From the NCBI GenBank assembly GCA_963702685.1, contig CAVPDQ010000015.1, positions 62,001 through 126,000 on the forward strand: DNA of 64,000 nucleotides, read 5' to 3'. Position 1 is the first letter of the stretch, and every line of letters begins with the position of its first letter. A model generated the notes under the pieces. That model was not told the DNA's origin, ran no database searches, and worked only from the letters and a program-made list of their open reading frames with translations. A program made the translations under genes and the position numbers. Origin of the DNA: AP-15 sp963702685 (GTDB lineage Bacteria; Pseudomonadota; Alphaproteobacteria; ATCC43930; CGMCC-115725). This document shows positions 34,651 through 43,743 of this stretch, in pieces.

Positions 34651-35031
34651 TTGGGCCTCTCTCATGGCGGCGCTCTGAGCGAACGTGTGGTTGGTCTGGC
34701 GATCGATGTTCATCGGCACCTCGGTCCGGGGCTTCTGGAATCCGCCTACGAGGAATGCCTGTGTTTCGAGCTGAGGGACAACAACGTCGCTTATTCTCGA
34801 CAGGTCCCATTGCCGATCTTATACAAAGGCATCCGGCTCGAATGCGGCTATAGGATGGATATCGTTGTCGAGAATGAACTTATCGTAGAGGTCAAAGCAG
34901 TTGACCATTTGATGCCCATCCATGATGCCCAAGTTCTTACCTATCTTCGCCTGAGCGGCCATAAGGTTGGGTTGCTGATCAATTTCAACAGCATCCTGCT
35001 GAAGAATGGATTAAAGCGTGTGGTTCTGTAA
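34651..35031 (+). CDS. GxxExxY protein (PDDEXK-nuclease-like fold)
   Basis: 126 residues from TTG 34651, preceded by GGAGGGGG. The eponymous motif is GPGLLESAYEECL; further HRHLGPG, LECGYRMDIVVENELIVEVKAV with the D..E.K-like residues of a PD-(D/E)XK fold, and LTYLRLSGHKVGLLINFN. Catalysis has not been shown for the family. G+C is 88 of 180 (49%) over 34801-34980, against about 70% in serC and serA, and the gene is bounded by 27-bp inverted repeats, so it looks like an inserted cassette. Confidence 0.88.
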   Translation: MGLSHGGALSERVVGLAIDVHRHLGPGLLESAYEECLCFELRDNNVAYSRQVPLPILYKGIRLECGYRMDIVVENELIVEVKAVDHLMPIHDAQVLTYLRLSGHKVGLLINFNSILLKNGLKRVVL

Positions 35032-35037
35032 GCCGAT

Positions 35038-35064
35038 CTTCCGTGTCCTCCGTGCCTCCGTGGT
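35038..35064. repeat. Right inverted repeat of the GxxExxY cassette
   Basis: CTTCCGTGTCCTCCGTGCCT then CCGTGGT; reverse complement ACCACGGAGGCACGGAGGAC.. pairs with 34619-34645. Located 6 bp after the GxxExxY stop and 27 bp before the serA start. Confidence 0.75.
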
Positions 35065-35091
35065 AAATCCCGCTGCAAGCCAGGGTGTGAG

Positions 35092-36684
35092 ATGCCGAAA
35101 GTGTTGATATCCGACGCGCTGAGCCCGCGCGCCGCCGAAATCCTGCTCGCCCGCGGCATCGATGTGGACATGCTGCCCGGCATCGGCGCCGACGAGCTGA
35201 AGGCGCGCATCGCCGATTACCATGGGCTCGCGGTGCGCTCGGCGACCAAGGTCACCGCCGGGCTGATCGCTGGCGCGCCGGCGCTCAAGGTGATCGGCCG
35301 GGCCGGGATCGGCGTCGACAATATCGATGTCGCCGCGGCGACCCAGCGCGGCATCGTCGTCATGAACACCCCCTATGGCAACTCGACGACCGCGGCCGAG
35401 CACACGATCGCCATGCTGCTGGCGCTGTGCCGGCAGATCCCGGCCGCCGACCGCTCGACCCAGGCCGGCAAATGGGAGAAGTCGCGTTTTATGGGGGTCG
35501 AGCTGACCGGCAAGACCTTGGGCATCATCGGCTGCGGCAATGTCGGCGCTGCGGTCGCCGAGCGCGCGCTCGGGCTGCGCCTGAAGGTGCTGGCCTTCGA
35601 CCCGTTTCTGTCGGCCGAGCGCGCCATCGATCTCGGCGTCGAAAAGGTCGATTTCGAGGCGCTGCTCGCCGCCGCCGATTTCATCACCTTGCACACGCCG
35701 TTGACCGAAGCGACGCGCGATTTGATCGACGCCGCGGCGATCGCCCGGATGAAGCGCGGGGCGCGGCTCGTCAATTGCGCGCGCGGCGAGCTCGTCGTCG
35801 AGGAGGACCTCGCCCGGGCGCTCGACAGCGGCCATGTCGCCGGTGCCGCGATCGACGTCTTTGCCGACGAGCCGGCGCTGAAAAGCCCGCTGTTCGGGCG
35901 CGACAACGTCGTTGCCACGCCGCATCTGGGTGCGGCCACCACCGAGGCGCAGGAGAATGTGGCGGTGCAGGTCGCCGAGCAGATGGCCGATTTTCTGCTG
36001 ACGGGCGCGGTGTCGAACGCGGTCAACACGCCCTCGCTCTCGGCCGAGGAGGCCAAGCGCATCCGGCCCTATATCAGGCTCGCCGAGCAGCTCGGCAGCG
36101 TTGCCGGGCAGCTAACCGAGACCGGCATCGCCGCGGTCGCGGTCGAATACGAGGGTGCGATTGCCGAGCTCAACGTCAAGCCCTTGACCGCGATCGCGCT
36201 GACCGGGCTCTTGGCGCCGCAGCTCGCCGCCGTCAACATGGTCAACGCGCCGGTCGTCTGCCGCGAGCGGAATATCCGGGTCAGCGAGACGCGGCGCGCC
36301 GAGCCGGGCGATTACCAGACGCTGATCCGGGTCGTCGTCACGCCAAACGGGCCGCCCGGCCGAGACCGGCCGCGCGAGGTCGCCGGCACTCTCTTTGGCG
36401 GCGACAAGCCGCGCCTCGTCGCGGTCGAGGGCATCCCGCTCGAAGCCGAGCTCGGCGGCCACATGCTGTTTGTGCGCAATCTCGACAAGCCCGGCTTTAT
36501 CGGTGCGCTGGGCCAGGCGCTGGGCGCTGCCAAGGTCAATATCGCGACCTTTCACCTCGGCCGCGCGGCACCCGGCGGCAACGCCATAGCACTCGTCGAA
36601 ATCGACCAGGAATTGACCCCGGCCGTGCTCGACACGGTGCGCGGCCTGCCCAACGTGGTCCAGGTCAAGGCGCTGCGTTTCTGA
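35092..36684 (+). CDS. serA: D-3-phosphoglycerate dehydrogenase
   Basis: 530 residues, long form with catalytic/NAD domains (1-310), an intervening ASB domain (about 320-450) and a C-terminal ACT regulatory domain (about 455-530). GRAGIGVDNIDVAAATQRGI, the Rossmann motif GIIGCGNVGAAVAERA, and the catalytic Arg/Glu/His (NCARGEL, DVFADEPA, ATPHLGAAT) are intact. It oxidises 3-phosphoglycerate to 3-phosphohydroxypyruvate, first step of serine synthesis; the ACT domain suggests serine feedback. Normally cotranscribed with serC, here separated by the GxxExxY cassette. Confidence 0.97.
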   Translation: MPKVLISDALSPRAAEILLARGIDVDMLPGIGADELKARIADYHGLAVRSATKVTAGLIAGAPALKVIGRAGIGVDNIDVAAATQRGIVVMNTPYGNSTTAAEHTIAMLLALCRQIPAADRSTQAGKWEKSRFMGVELTGKTLGIIGCGNVGAAVAERALGLRLKVLAFDPFLSAERAIDLGVEKVDFEALLAAADFITLHTPLTEATRDLIDAAAIARMKRGARLVNCARGELVVEEDLARALDSGHVAGAAIDVFADEPALKSPLFGRDNVVATPHLGAATTEAQENVAVQVAEQMADFLLTGAVSNAVNTPSLSAEEAKRIRPYIRLAEQLGSVAGQLTETGIAAVAVEYEGAIAELNVKPLTAIALTGLLAPQLAAVNMVNAPVVCRERNIRVSETRRAEPGDYQTLIRVVVTPNGPPGRDRPREVAGTLFGGDKPRLVAVEGIPLEAELGGHMLFVRNLDKPGFIGALGQALGAAKVNIATFHLGRAAPGGNAIALVEIDQELTPAVLDTVRGLPNVVQVKALRF

Positions 36685-36712
36685 CGCCGGCGCCGCGGCC
36701 GCGGCAGCGGTC

Positions 36713-36769
36713 TAACCATATGCTCGCGGTTTGACCATGTGCTCGGGGTTTGACCGTGTACTCCGGCGC
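36713..36769. repeat. 19-bp tandem repeat, three units, upstream of hisZ
   Basis: Units start at 36713, 36732 and 36751 with T(A/G)ACC(A/G)T(A/G)T(G/A)CTCgCGGTT-like sequence; for example TGACCATGTGCTCGGGGTT at 36732-36750. It fills most of the serA-hisZ gap and ends 22 bp before the hisZ ATG. Confidence 0.8.
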
Positions 36770-36790
36770 CCTCTGGTGCAAACTGAAACG

Positions 36791-37954
36791 ATGAACGATC
36801 TTCCGCACCCGGCATTGCTGCCGAACGGCATGCGCGACCTGTTGCCGCCGGAGGCCGAGACCGAGGCTCGGGTGGTGGCGGAGCTGATGGCGACACTCGC
36901 CGCGCATGGCTACGAGCGGGTCAAGCCGCCGTTGGTCGAGTTCGAGGAGACCTTGTTCGCCGGCGCCGGTGCGGCGATGGCCAATGCGACCTTCCGCACG
37001 ATGGACCCGGCCTCGCACCGGATGATCGGGGTGCGCGCCGACATGACGCCGCAGATCGCGCGCATCGCCGCGACGCGCCTCGGCCACGCCGCCCGGCCGT
37101 TGCGGCTCAGCTATGCCGGCCAGGTGCTGCGCGTCAAAGGCTCGGAGATCCGGCCGGAACGCCAGATCGGCCAGGTCGGCGCCGAATTGATCGGCGCGGC
37201 GGGCCCGGCCGCCGATGTCGAGGCGATCGCAGTCGCCGGCGAGGCATTGCGGCGGATCGGCGTGCCGCGCCTGTCGGTCGATATCACATTGCCGCCCCTG
37301 GTGCCGGCCCTGGTCGAGGCGCACGGCATCGGCGGCCAAGAAGCGGCGGCATTGCGCGCCGCGCTCGACCGCAAGGACGCCGCCGCCGTCGCCGCCGCGG
37401 CCGGTGCGGCCGGGGCGCTGTTCGGCGGGCTCTTGGCGGCGGCGGGACCGGCGCAGACCGCGCTCGACGCGCTCGGCCGGCTGCCGCTGCCGCGCTCCGC
37501 GCAAGGCGAGCGTGACAGGCTGGCCGCCGTGCTCTACGGGCTGCGGGCTGCCGCACCCGACCTCAGGGCGACGGTCGACCCGGTCGAAAACCGCGGCTTC
37601 GAATACCACACCGGGATCAGCTTTACGTTCTTCGCCGCCGCTGCGGGCGGGCGCGGGCCGCAAGGCGAGCTCGGCCGCGGCGGCCGCTACCAGGCCGGCG
37701 ATCCGGCAGCCCCCGAGCCGGCCACCGGCTTCACCCTCTACACCGACACGATCCTGTGCACCTTGCCCGACCCCCAGCCGCCACGCCGCCTGCTGCTGCT
37801 GCCCGCCGCCGATCCCGCCCATGCCCGCGCGCTGCGCGAAGCAGGCTGGATCACCGTCGCCGCGCTCGAGCCGGGCGGCGGCTGGCATGACGTCGCGCGC
37901 CGCCTCGGCTGCACGCATATCCTCAATGGCGGCGTGATCGAGGCGGTCGACTAA
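36791..37954 (+). CDS. hisZ: ATP phosphoribosyltransferase regulatory subunit
   Basis: 387 residues. Class II aminoacyl-tRNA-synthetase-like fold of HisZ: LLPNGMRDLLPPEAETEARV, YERVKPPLVEFEETLF, MIGVRADMTPQIARIAATRL, YAGQVLRVKG, RQIGQVGAELIG, and GFEYHTGISFTFF. HisZ forms an octamer with the short catalytic HisG and confers histidine feedback on the first step of histidine synthesis. ATG 36791 is chosen since it precedes the conserved NGMRD region. Followed 11 bp later by purA; no hisG is in the window. Confidence 0.92.
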   Translation: MNDLPHPALLPNGMRDLLPPEAETEARVVAELMATLAAHGYERVKPPLVEFEETLFAGAGAAMANATFRTMDPASHRMIGVRADMTPQIARIAATRLGHAARPLRLSYAGQVLRVKGSEIRPERQIGQVGAELIGAAGPAADVEAIAVAGEALRRIGVPRLSVDITLPPLVPALVEAHGIGGQEAAALRAALDRKDAAAVAAAAGAAGALFGGLLAAAGPAQTALDALGRLPLPRSAQGERDRLAAVLYGLRAAAPDLRATVDPVENRGFEYHTGISFTFFAAAAGGRGPQGELGRGGRYQAGDPAAPEPATGFTLYTDTILCTLPDPQPPRRLLLLPAADPAHARALREAGWITVAALEPGGGWHDVARRLGCTHILNGGVIEAVD

Positions 37955-37965
37955 AGGAGCGGCAG

Positions 37966-39258
37966 ATGGGCAATGTCACCGTCGTCGGCGCGCAATGGGG
38001 CGACGAAGGCAAAGGCAAGATCGTCGACTGGCTGTCGGAGCGGGCCGATGTCGTGGTCCGCTTTCAGGGCGGCCACAATGCCGGCCATACCATCGTCATC
38101 GGCAATGTCGAATACAAGCTGAGCCTGTTGCCCTCCGGCGTCGTGCGGCCGGGCAAATTGTCGATCATCGGCAACGGCGTCGTCGTCGATCCCTGGGCCT
38201 TGATCGCCGAGATCGACGCGATCGCCGCCAAGGGCATCGATGTCAACCCGCACAACCTGAAGCTCGCCGACAACGCAGCGCTGATCCTGCCCTCGCATGG
38301 CGCGCTCGACCGCGCCCGCGAAGAGCGGCGCGGCGACAAAAAGCTCGGCACCACCGGCCGCGGCATCGGCCCGGCTTATGAGGACAAGGTCGGGCGGCGG
38401 GCGATCCGGGTGTGCGACCTCGCCGACCCGAAGGCGCTCGAATGGCGGGTCGATGACGTGCTGCTGCACCACAACGCATTGCTGCGCGGGCTCGGCGAGC
38501 CGGAGATCGACCGCGACGGCCTGTTGTCGGCATTGCGCGCGGTCGCGCCGCGGGTGCTGCCCTATGCCGGCCCGGTGTGGCGGCTGCTCGACGAAGCCCG
38601 CGCCCAAGGAAAACGCATCCTGTTCGAGGGCGCGCAGGGTGCGATGCTCGATGTCGACCACGGCACCTACCCGTTCGTCACCTCGTCGAACACGGTGGCC
38701 GGCCAGGCCGCGGCGGGTGCCGGCATGGCGCCCGGCGCCATCGGCTTTGTTCTCGGCATCACCAAGGCCTACACGACGCGGGTCGGCACCGGGCCGTTCC
38801 CGACCGAGCTCGACGATGCGGTCGGCGACACGCTCGGCGAGCGCGGCCGCGAGTTTGGCGTCGTCACCGGGCGCAAGCGGCGCTGCGGCTGGTTCGACGC
38901 CGTGGCGGTGCGCCAGGCGATCAGGATCGGCGGGATCGGCGGGATCGCGCTGACCAAGCTCGACGTGCTCGACGGCTTTGCCGAGATCAAGGTCTGCACC
39001 GCCTATCGCCATGCCGGCCGGAGCTACGACTATGTTCCGGCGGGGATGAACCTCCAGGCCGAGATCGAGCCGGTCTACGAGACTTTCGCAGGCTGGCCGG
39101 GCAATACCCGCGGCGCACGCGCCTGGACCGACCTGCCCAACGCGGCGGTCGAATACATTCGCCGCCTCGAAGCCCTGATCGGCGCCCCGGTGGCGTTGTT
39201 ATCGACCAGCCCGGAGCGCGACGACACGGTGCTGGTGCGAGACCCGTTCGCCGATTAG
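37966..39258 (+). CDS. purA: Adenylosuccinate synthetase
   Basis: 430 residues, full length. GTP-binding GAQWGDEGKGKIVDWL at the N-terminus, HNAGHTIV, GTTGRGIGPAYEDK, the catalytic-loop VTGRKRRCGWFDAVAVR and LLSTSPERDDTVL at the end. It joins IMP and aspartate with GTP hydrolysis, committing purine synthesis to AMP. AAGGAG precedes ATG 37966. The hisZ-purA order is common in Alphaproteobacteria. Its stop abuts that of the converging hydrolase gene with no gap. Confidence 0.97.
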   Translation: MGNVTVVGAQWGDEGKGKIVDWLSERADVVVRFQGGHNAGHTIVIGNVEYKLSLLPSGVVRPGKLSIIGNGVVVDPWALIAEIDAIAAKGIDVNPHNLKLADNAALILPSHGALDRAREERRGDKKLGTTGRGIGPAYEDKVGRRAIRVCDLADPKALEWRVDDVLLHHNALLRGLGEPEIDRDGLLSALRAVAPRVLPYAGPVWRLLDEARAQGKRILFEGAQGAMLDVDHGTYPFVTSSNTVAGQAAAGAGMAPGAIGFVLGITKAYTTRVGTGPFPTELDDAVGDTLGERGREFGVVTGRKRRCGWFDAVAVRQAIRIGGIGGIALTKLDVLDGFAEIKVCTAYRHAGRSYDYVPAGMNLQAEIEPVYETFAGWPGNTRGARAWTDLPNAAVEYIRRLEALIGAPVALLSTSPERDDTVLVRDPFAD

Positions 39259-39939
39259 CTATCGCCCGGTTCGGCTGTGGCGCGCGGCCGTTTTGTCGGC
39301 GGGGTGGGCATGGTCGCGGATATAGCCATCGACGTGGCTGGCGATCGTGTCGAGCCGGTCGATAAAATAATGGTCGGCGCCGGGAATCTTGCGGAAATCG
39401 ATCTTGATGTCGCGCTGATGCGCGAGCTTGGCGGCGAGCTTTTGCACCGAATCCACCGGCACCACGGTGTCCTGGTCGCCTTGCAGGATCAGGCCCGATG
39501 ACGGGCATGGCGCCAAGAAGGTGAAATCGTAGACGTTCGCCGGCGGCGCCACCGCGACAAAGCTCTCGATCTCGGGCCGCCGCATCAAGAGCTGCATGCC
39601 GATCCACGCGCCAAACGAAAAGCCCGCAATCCAGCAGGTCGCCGCGTTCGGGTTGTAGGTCTGCAGCCAGTCGAGCGCCGAGGCGGCGTCCGAAAGCTCG
39701 CCCTCGCCGCGGTCGAAGCTCCCCTGGCTGCGTCCGACGCCGCGAAAATTGAAGCGCAGGGTCGAAAAGCCGGCGCGCACGAAACATTGATACAAGGCAT
39801 AGACGACCTTGTTGTTCATCGTGCCGCCATGCTGCGGGTGCGGGTGCAGCACCACCGCCGTCGGTGCGGCCGGGGTGCGCGCATGGTGGTAGCGCGCCTC
39901 GATGCGGCCCTCCGGCCCGTTGATGATCACGTCAGGCAT
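39259..39939 (-). CDS. Alpha/beta hydrolase (COG2945-type)
   Basis: 226 residues from ATG 39939, which begins the conserved PDVIINGPEGRIEARY. VVLHPHPQHGGTMNNKVV is the family oxyanion region, GFSFGAWIG the nucleophile elbow (GxSxG), QGDQDTVVP the acid loop and GADHYFIDRL the catalytic His. Cytoplasmic serine hydrolase of unknown substrate; this subgroup often sits near cysE/isc genes in Alphaproteobacteria, as here (divergent from cysE). Confidence 0.88.
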   Translation of the reverse strand: MPDVIINGPEGRIEARYHHARTPAAPTAVVLHPHPQHGGTMNNKVVYALYQCFVRAGFSTLRFNFRGVGRSQGSFDRGEGELSDAASALDWLQTYNPNAATCWIAGFSFGAWIGMQLLMRRPEIESFVAVAPPANVYDFTFLAPCPSSGLILQGDQDTVVPVDSVQKLAAKLAHQRDIKIDFRKIPGADHYFIDRLDTIASHVDGYIRDHAHPADKTAARHSRTGR

Positions 39940-40106
39940 TGTCGATCCGGATGATGTCCCAGCACGCCCGTCGGACATCGGCTCCGGGCGAACCGACGGA
40001 TGGCTCGGAATTCTTGATCATTTTCCTCGGACAATTATATCCTTGGCTCCAGGCCGCTCGCGGTAAGGCGCGCGCTGGCGCGGCGTCCTTATATATAGTG
40101 AGGCCG

Positions 40107-40859
40107 ATGCTGTTGAGAAACCTGCGTGACGAAATCGACGCCACCCTGGCCCGCGACCCGGCGGCGCGGTCGCGTATCGAGGTCGTGCTGTGCTATCCCG
40201 GGTTTCACGCGCTGCTCTGGCATCGCGCGGCGCGTTGGGTATGGGACCGCGGATGGCAGCTCACCGGGCGCTTTCTGTCGCATCTCGGGCGCATGCTGAC
40301 CGGCATCGAGATCCACCCCGGCGCACGCATCGGCCGGCGTCTGTTTATCGATCACGGGATGGGCTTGGTGATCGGGGAGACTGCCGAGATCGGCGACGAT
40401 TGCACGCTTTACTCCGGGGTGACCCTGGGCGGGCGGCTGCCGCGGCGCGGCGAGCTCGGCCAGAAGCGCCATCCGACTCTCGGCAACGGCGTTATCGTCG
40501 GTTCCGGCGCGCAGATCCTGGGGCCGTTCCGGGTCGGCGACGGCGCCCGCATCGGCGCGGGCGCGGTCGTTATCAACGAAGTGCCCGACGGCGTCACCAT
40601 GGTCGGGCCGCCGGCCCGTGCGGTGCCGCGGCGCGGCGCTGCCAAAGAGGCCGAGCCCGCCTTCATGCCCTACGGGATCCCCACCGATATTCCCGATCCG
40701 ATCGCCCGCACGTTGACCGGGCTGCTCGACGAGGTGACCAGCCTGCGCGCGCGCATCGCCGAGCTGGAGCGCGACGGGCCGGCGCATCGCGCCGAGACGG
40801 CCGAACCGCCGCCGCTGCCGCACAGCAACGGCGCCGGCAAGAAGGAGAGGCTCTCCTGA
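40107..40859 (+). CDS. cysE: Serine O-acetyltransferase (short EpsC-type CysE)
   Basis: 250 residues from ATG 40107, which has GTGAGG upstream. Left-handed beta-helix acetyltransferase: RIEVVLCYPGFHALLWHR, GIEIHPGARIGRRLFIDHG, GLVIGETAEIGDDCTLYSGV, QKRHPTLGNGVIVGSGAQIL. It makes O-acetylserine, the cysteine precursor, supplying substrate for the desulfurases downstream. An A+T-rich TTATATATA (40089-40097) lies just ahead of the start. First gene of the Fe-S assembly operon; a 10-bp gap separates it from the regulator. Confidence 0.93.
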   Translation: MLLRNLRDEIDATLARDPAARSRIEVVLCYPGFHALLWHRAARWVWDRGWQLTGRFLSHLGRMLTGIEIHPGARIGRRLFIDHGMGLVIGETAEIGDDCTLYSGVTLGGRLPRRGELGQKRHPTLGNGVIVGSGAQILGPFRVGDGARIGAGAVVINEVPDGVTMVGPPARAVPRRGAAKEAEPAFMPYGIPTDIPDPIARTLTGLLDEVTSLRARIAELERDGPAHRAETAEPPPLPHSNGAGKKERLS

Positions 40860-40869
40860 GGGCCGGGTC

Positions 40870-41349
40870 ATGAGGCTGAGCACCAAGGGCCGCTATGCCG
40901 TCATGGCGATGGTCGATCTCGCCTTTTATGGCCACGGCGCGCCGGTTTCGCTCGCCGAAATCGCCGAGCGCCAGGAGATTTCGCTGTCCTACCTCGAGCA
41001 GCTCTTTGCCATGCTGCGCAAGGGCGGGCTCGTCAAGAGCGTGCGCGGCCCGGGCGGCGGCTATCTGCTGGCCCGCGACCGCAGCGAGACCCGCATCGCC
41101 GACATCATCCTCGCCGTCGACGAGCCGATCCGCGCCACGCGGTGCGCGCCGGGCGCGCCGACCGGCTGCCGCGGCAACCGGACGCGCTGCCTGACCCACG
41201 ATCTTTGGGAGGAGCTCGGCAACCAGATCCATCTCTATCTGAGTGCCGTATCGCTCGCCGATGTCTGCGAGCGCCGCGTGCTGGGAACGAGCGGCCGGCT
41301 GCATTGCCAAATCTTCGGCGACGCCGCCGCGGAGCCGGTGGCGCGATGA
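40870..41349 (+). CDS. iscR: Rrf2-family Fe-S responsive regulator (IscR-type)
   Basis: 159 residues. Winged-helix N-terminus (RLSTKGRYAVMAMVDLA, ISLSYLEQLFAMLRKGGLVKS, GPGGGYLLAR) and the cluster-binding segment with Cys92, Cys100, Cys107 and His110 (RCAPGAPTGC..RCLTHDLW), matching IscR ligands. It likely senses [2Fe-2S] status and controls this operon. The TGA overlaps the first of three in-frame ATGs of the next gene inside an 18-bp tandem repeat. Confidence 0.9.
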   Translation: MRLSTKGRYAVMAMVDLAFYGHGAPVSLAEIAERQEISLSYLEQLFAMLRKGGLVKSVRGPGGGYLLARDRSETRIADIILAVDEPIRATRCAPGAPTGCRGNRTRCLTHDLWEELGNQIHLYLSAVSLADVCERRVLGTSGRLHCQIFGDAAAEPVAR

Positions 41350-41387
41350 TCCGCAGTGGCGCGATGAGCCGCAGTGGCGCGATGCGG
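41341..41387. repeat. 18-bp tandem repeat at the iscR/cysteine desulfurase junction
   Basis: GCGCGATGATCCGCAGTG (41341-41358), GCGCGATGAGCCGCAGTG (41359-41376) and a partial third unit GCGCGATGCGG. Each unit supplies an in-frame ATG for the downstream gene (41346, 41364, 41382), and the first ATGA is also the iscR stop overlap. Confidence 0.9.
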
Positions 41388-42510
41388 CCCCTGAGCTATC
41401 TCGACTGGAACGCGACCGCGCCGTTGCGGCCCGAGGCGGCGGCGGCGATGATGGCGGTGCTCGCCGATTGCGGCAACCCGTCCTCGGTCCATCGCTGGGG
41501 CCGGGCCGCGCGGCGCAAGGGTCGAGCGGGCCCGTGCCGCGGTCGCCGGGCTGCTCGCGGCGGCACCCGAAGCCGTGGTCTTCACCAGCGGCGGCACCGA
41601 GGCAAACCACCTGGCGTTGCTCGGCTGCGGCCGCGAGCGCGTGCTGGTCTCCGCGGTCGAGCACGATTCGGTGCTGCGTGCCGCCCCGCATGCCGAGCAG
41701 ATACCGGTGGACGGCGACGGCGTCGTCAGCCTCGATGCGCTCGACACGATGCTCGCCGCCGACCCCCGCCCGGCCGTCGTGTCGGTGATGCTCGCCAACA
41801 ACGAAACCGGGGTGCTGCAGCCGGCTGCGGCGGTCGCGGCGATCGCCCATGCCCATAGCGCGCTCTTTCACTGCGACGCGGTGCAGGCGGCCGGCAAGCT
41901 CGCGCTCGACATTGCCGCGATCGGCGCCGATCTCGTCAGCCTGTCGGCGCACAAGATCGGCGGCCCGACCGGGATCGGCGCCTTGGTCGCGACCGAAGCA
42001 GCCGGTCTGGCGCCGTTGCAGCGCGGCGGCGGGCAGGAGCACGGGTATCGCGCCGGCACCGAGAACCTCGCCGGGATCGCCGGCTTTGCCGCCGCCGCCG
42101 AAATCGCCGCCGCCGAAATCGCGGTCTACGACCGGGTGCGCGGGTTGCGCGATGCGCTCGAGGCCGCCATCGCCGAAGCGGCACCCGATACGGTCGTGGT
42201 CGGCGCCCTCGCGTTGCGCCTGCCCAACACCGCGGCGATCGCGATGCCCGGCACCCCGGCCGAAACCCAGGTCATCGCGCTCGACCTCGACGGCGTCATG
42301 GTCAGCGCCGGGGCGGCGTGCTCGTCGGGCAAGGTTGGCCCGAGCCACGTGCTGGCGGCGATGCGGGCAGCGCCGGAGATCGCTCTTTCGACAATCCGCA
42401 TCAGCCTCGGCTGGAGCTCGACCGAGGCCGAGATCGAGCATTTTCTCCACGCCTGGACGCAGCTCTACCGGCGTCGCCGCGGGCGTGCCGAAGCGAGGCG
42501 CGCCGCGTGA
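41346..42510 (+). pseudogene. Cysteine desulfurase (NifS/IscS-like, first copy), frameshifted
   Basis: From MRPLSYLDWNATAPLRPEA (third ATG, 41382, best by homology) to GNPSSVHRWGRAAR the frame is fine; at 41517-41522 one extra G in CAAGGGTCG breaks it. The restored reading is KVERARAAVAGLLAAAPEAV, then FTSGGTEANHLALLG, the PLP lysine LSAHKIGGPTG, and the active Cys in GAACSSGKVGPSHVL. Span 1165 nt, one over. PLP enzyme taking sulfur from cysteine. Such a NifS-like copy between iscR and iscS is normal in related genomes. Probably functional if the extra base is an error. Confidence 0.87.
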
Positions 42511-43718
42511 GCCAGACCCCTCTTCGCTCGGCCGCCAACGCGATGCCGATCTATCTCGACAACCAGTCATCGACCCGCGTCGATCCGCGCGTGCTCGCGG
42601 CAATGCTGCCTTATTTCAGCGAAGAATTCGGCAATCCGCACAGCACCAGCCATGCCTATGGCCGGATCGCCGCCGAGGCGATCGAGCGGGCGCGCGGCGA
42701 GGTGGCCGCGCTGATCGGTGCCGATCCGCGCGAGCTGGTCTTTACCTCCGGCGCCACCGAAGCGAACAATCTGGCGATCAAGGGGGCCGCACATTTCGCC
42801 CGCGCCCACCCGCACGCCGCCGGCCCGCGCGACCATCTCGTGACCCTGGCGACCGAGCACAAATGCGTGCTCGAAAGCTGTGCGGCGCTCGAACGCGAGG
42901 GTTTTGCCGTCACCTATCTCTCGGTCGGGCCCGATGGCCTCGTCGCGCTCGACCGGCTCGCCGCGGCGATCTCCGAGCGCACCTTGCTGGTTTCGGTGAT
43001 GGCCGCGCACAACGAGATCGGCGTGATCCAGCCTTTGGCCGAGATCGGCCAATTGTGCCGCGCCAAGGGAATCCTCTTTCACACCGACGCGGCGCAGGCG
43101 GCCGGCAAGATCGTGCTCGACGTCAACGCGATGCGGATCGACCTGATGTCGATATCCGGCCACAAGCTCTACGGGCCAAAGGGGGTCGGCGCGCTTTATG
43201 TGCGGCGGCGGCCGCGGGTCAGGCTCGAGCCGCTGATCGACGGCGGCGGGCAGGAGCGCGGGCTGCGCTCGGGCACCTTGCCGACCCCGCTTTGCGTCGG
43301 GCTCGGCGCCGCCGCGGCGATTGCCGCCGAGGAGATGGCGCAGGAGGTGCTGCGGTTGCGAGGCTTGCGCGACCGGCTGCACCGGGGGCTGGCGCGGCGC
43401 GTGCCGGGGCTCCGGCTCAACGGCGACGCCGAGCGGCGGCTGCCCGGCAGCCTCAATCTGGCCTTTCCGGGAATTTCGGCGCCCGCCTTGATCGAGGCTT
43501 GCCCGTCGATCGCAATCTCGACCGGCTCGGCCTGCACCTCGGCCACGGTCGAGCCCTCCTATGTGCTGCGTGCGCTCGGCCTCCCCGATGCGCTCGCCAA
43601 TGCCGCGATCCGCATCGGCCTCGGCCGGTTCAACACCGAGGCCGATGTCGATTTTGCCGTCGATGCGCTCGCCGCGGCAGCGGACCGGCTGACGCCGCAG
43701 CACGGCGCACCTACATAG
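42507..43718 (+). CDS. iscS: Cysteine desulfurase (IscS-type, second copy)
   Basis: 403 residues from GTG 42507 (overlapping the previous stop) or 391 from ATG 42543, which starts the conserved MPIYLDNQSSTRVDPRV. Landmarks: TSGATEANNLAIKG, TEHKCVLESC with the PLP-stacking His, SISGHKLYGPKGVGA with the PLP Lys, and active-loop Cys in STGSACTSATVEPSYVL, the IscS long-loop type. Provides persulfide sulfur for Fe-S clusters and tRNA thiolation (see mnmA downstream). Unusually no iscU follows. Confidence 0.93.
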   Translation: MSQTPLRSAANAMPIYLDNQSSTRVDPRVLAAMLPYFSEEFGNPHSTSHAYGRIAAEAIERARGEVAALIGADPRELVFTSGATEANNLAIKGAAHFARAHPHAAGPRDHLVTLATEHKCVLESCAALEREGFAVTYLSVGPDGLVALDRLAAAISERTLLVSVMAAHNEIGVIQPLAEIGQLCRAKGILFHTDAAQAAGKIVLDVNAMRIDLMSISGHKLYGPKGVGALYVRRRPRVRLEPLIDGGGQERGLRSGTLPTPLCVGLGAAAAIAAEEMAQEVLRLRGLRDRLHRGLARRVPGLRLNGDAERRLPGSLNLAFPGISAPALIEACPSIAISTGSACTSATVEPSYVLRALGLPDALANAAIRIGLGRFNTEADVDFAVDALAAAADRLTPQHGAPT

Positions 43719-43743
43719 AAGCAGATAATCGGTGGAGACTGCG

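Noticed and set aside
36713..36769. Repeats before hisZ as a CRISPR-like array
   Set aside because: Units are directly tandem with no spacers and only three copies; no cas genes nearby.
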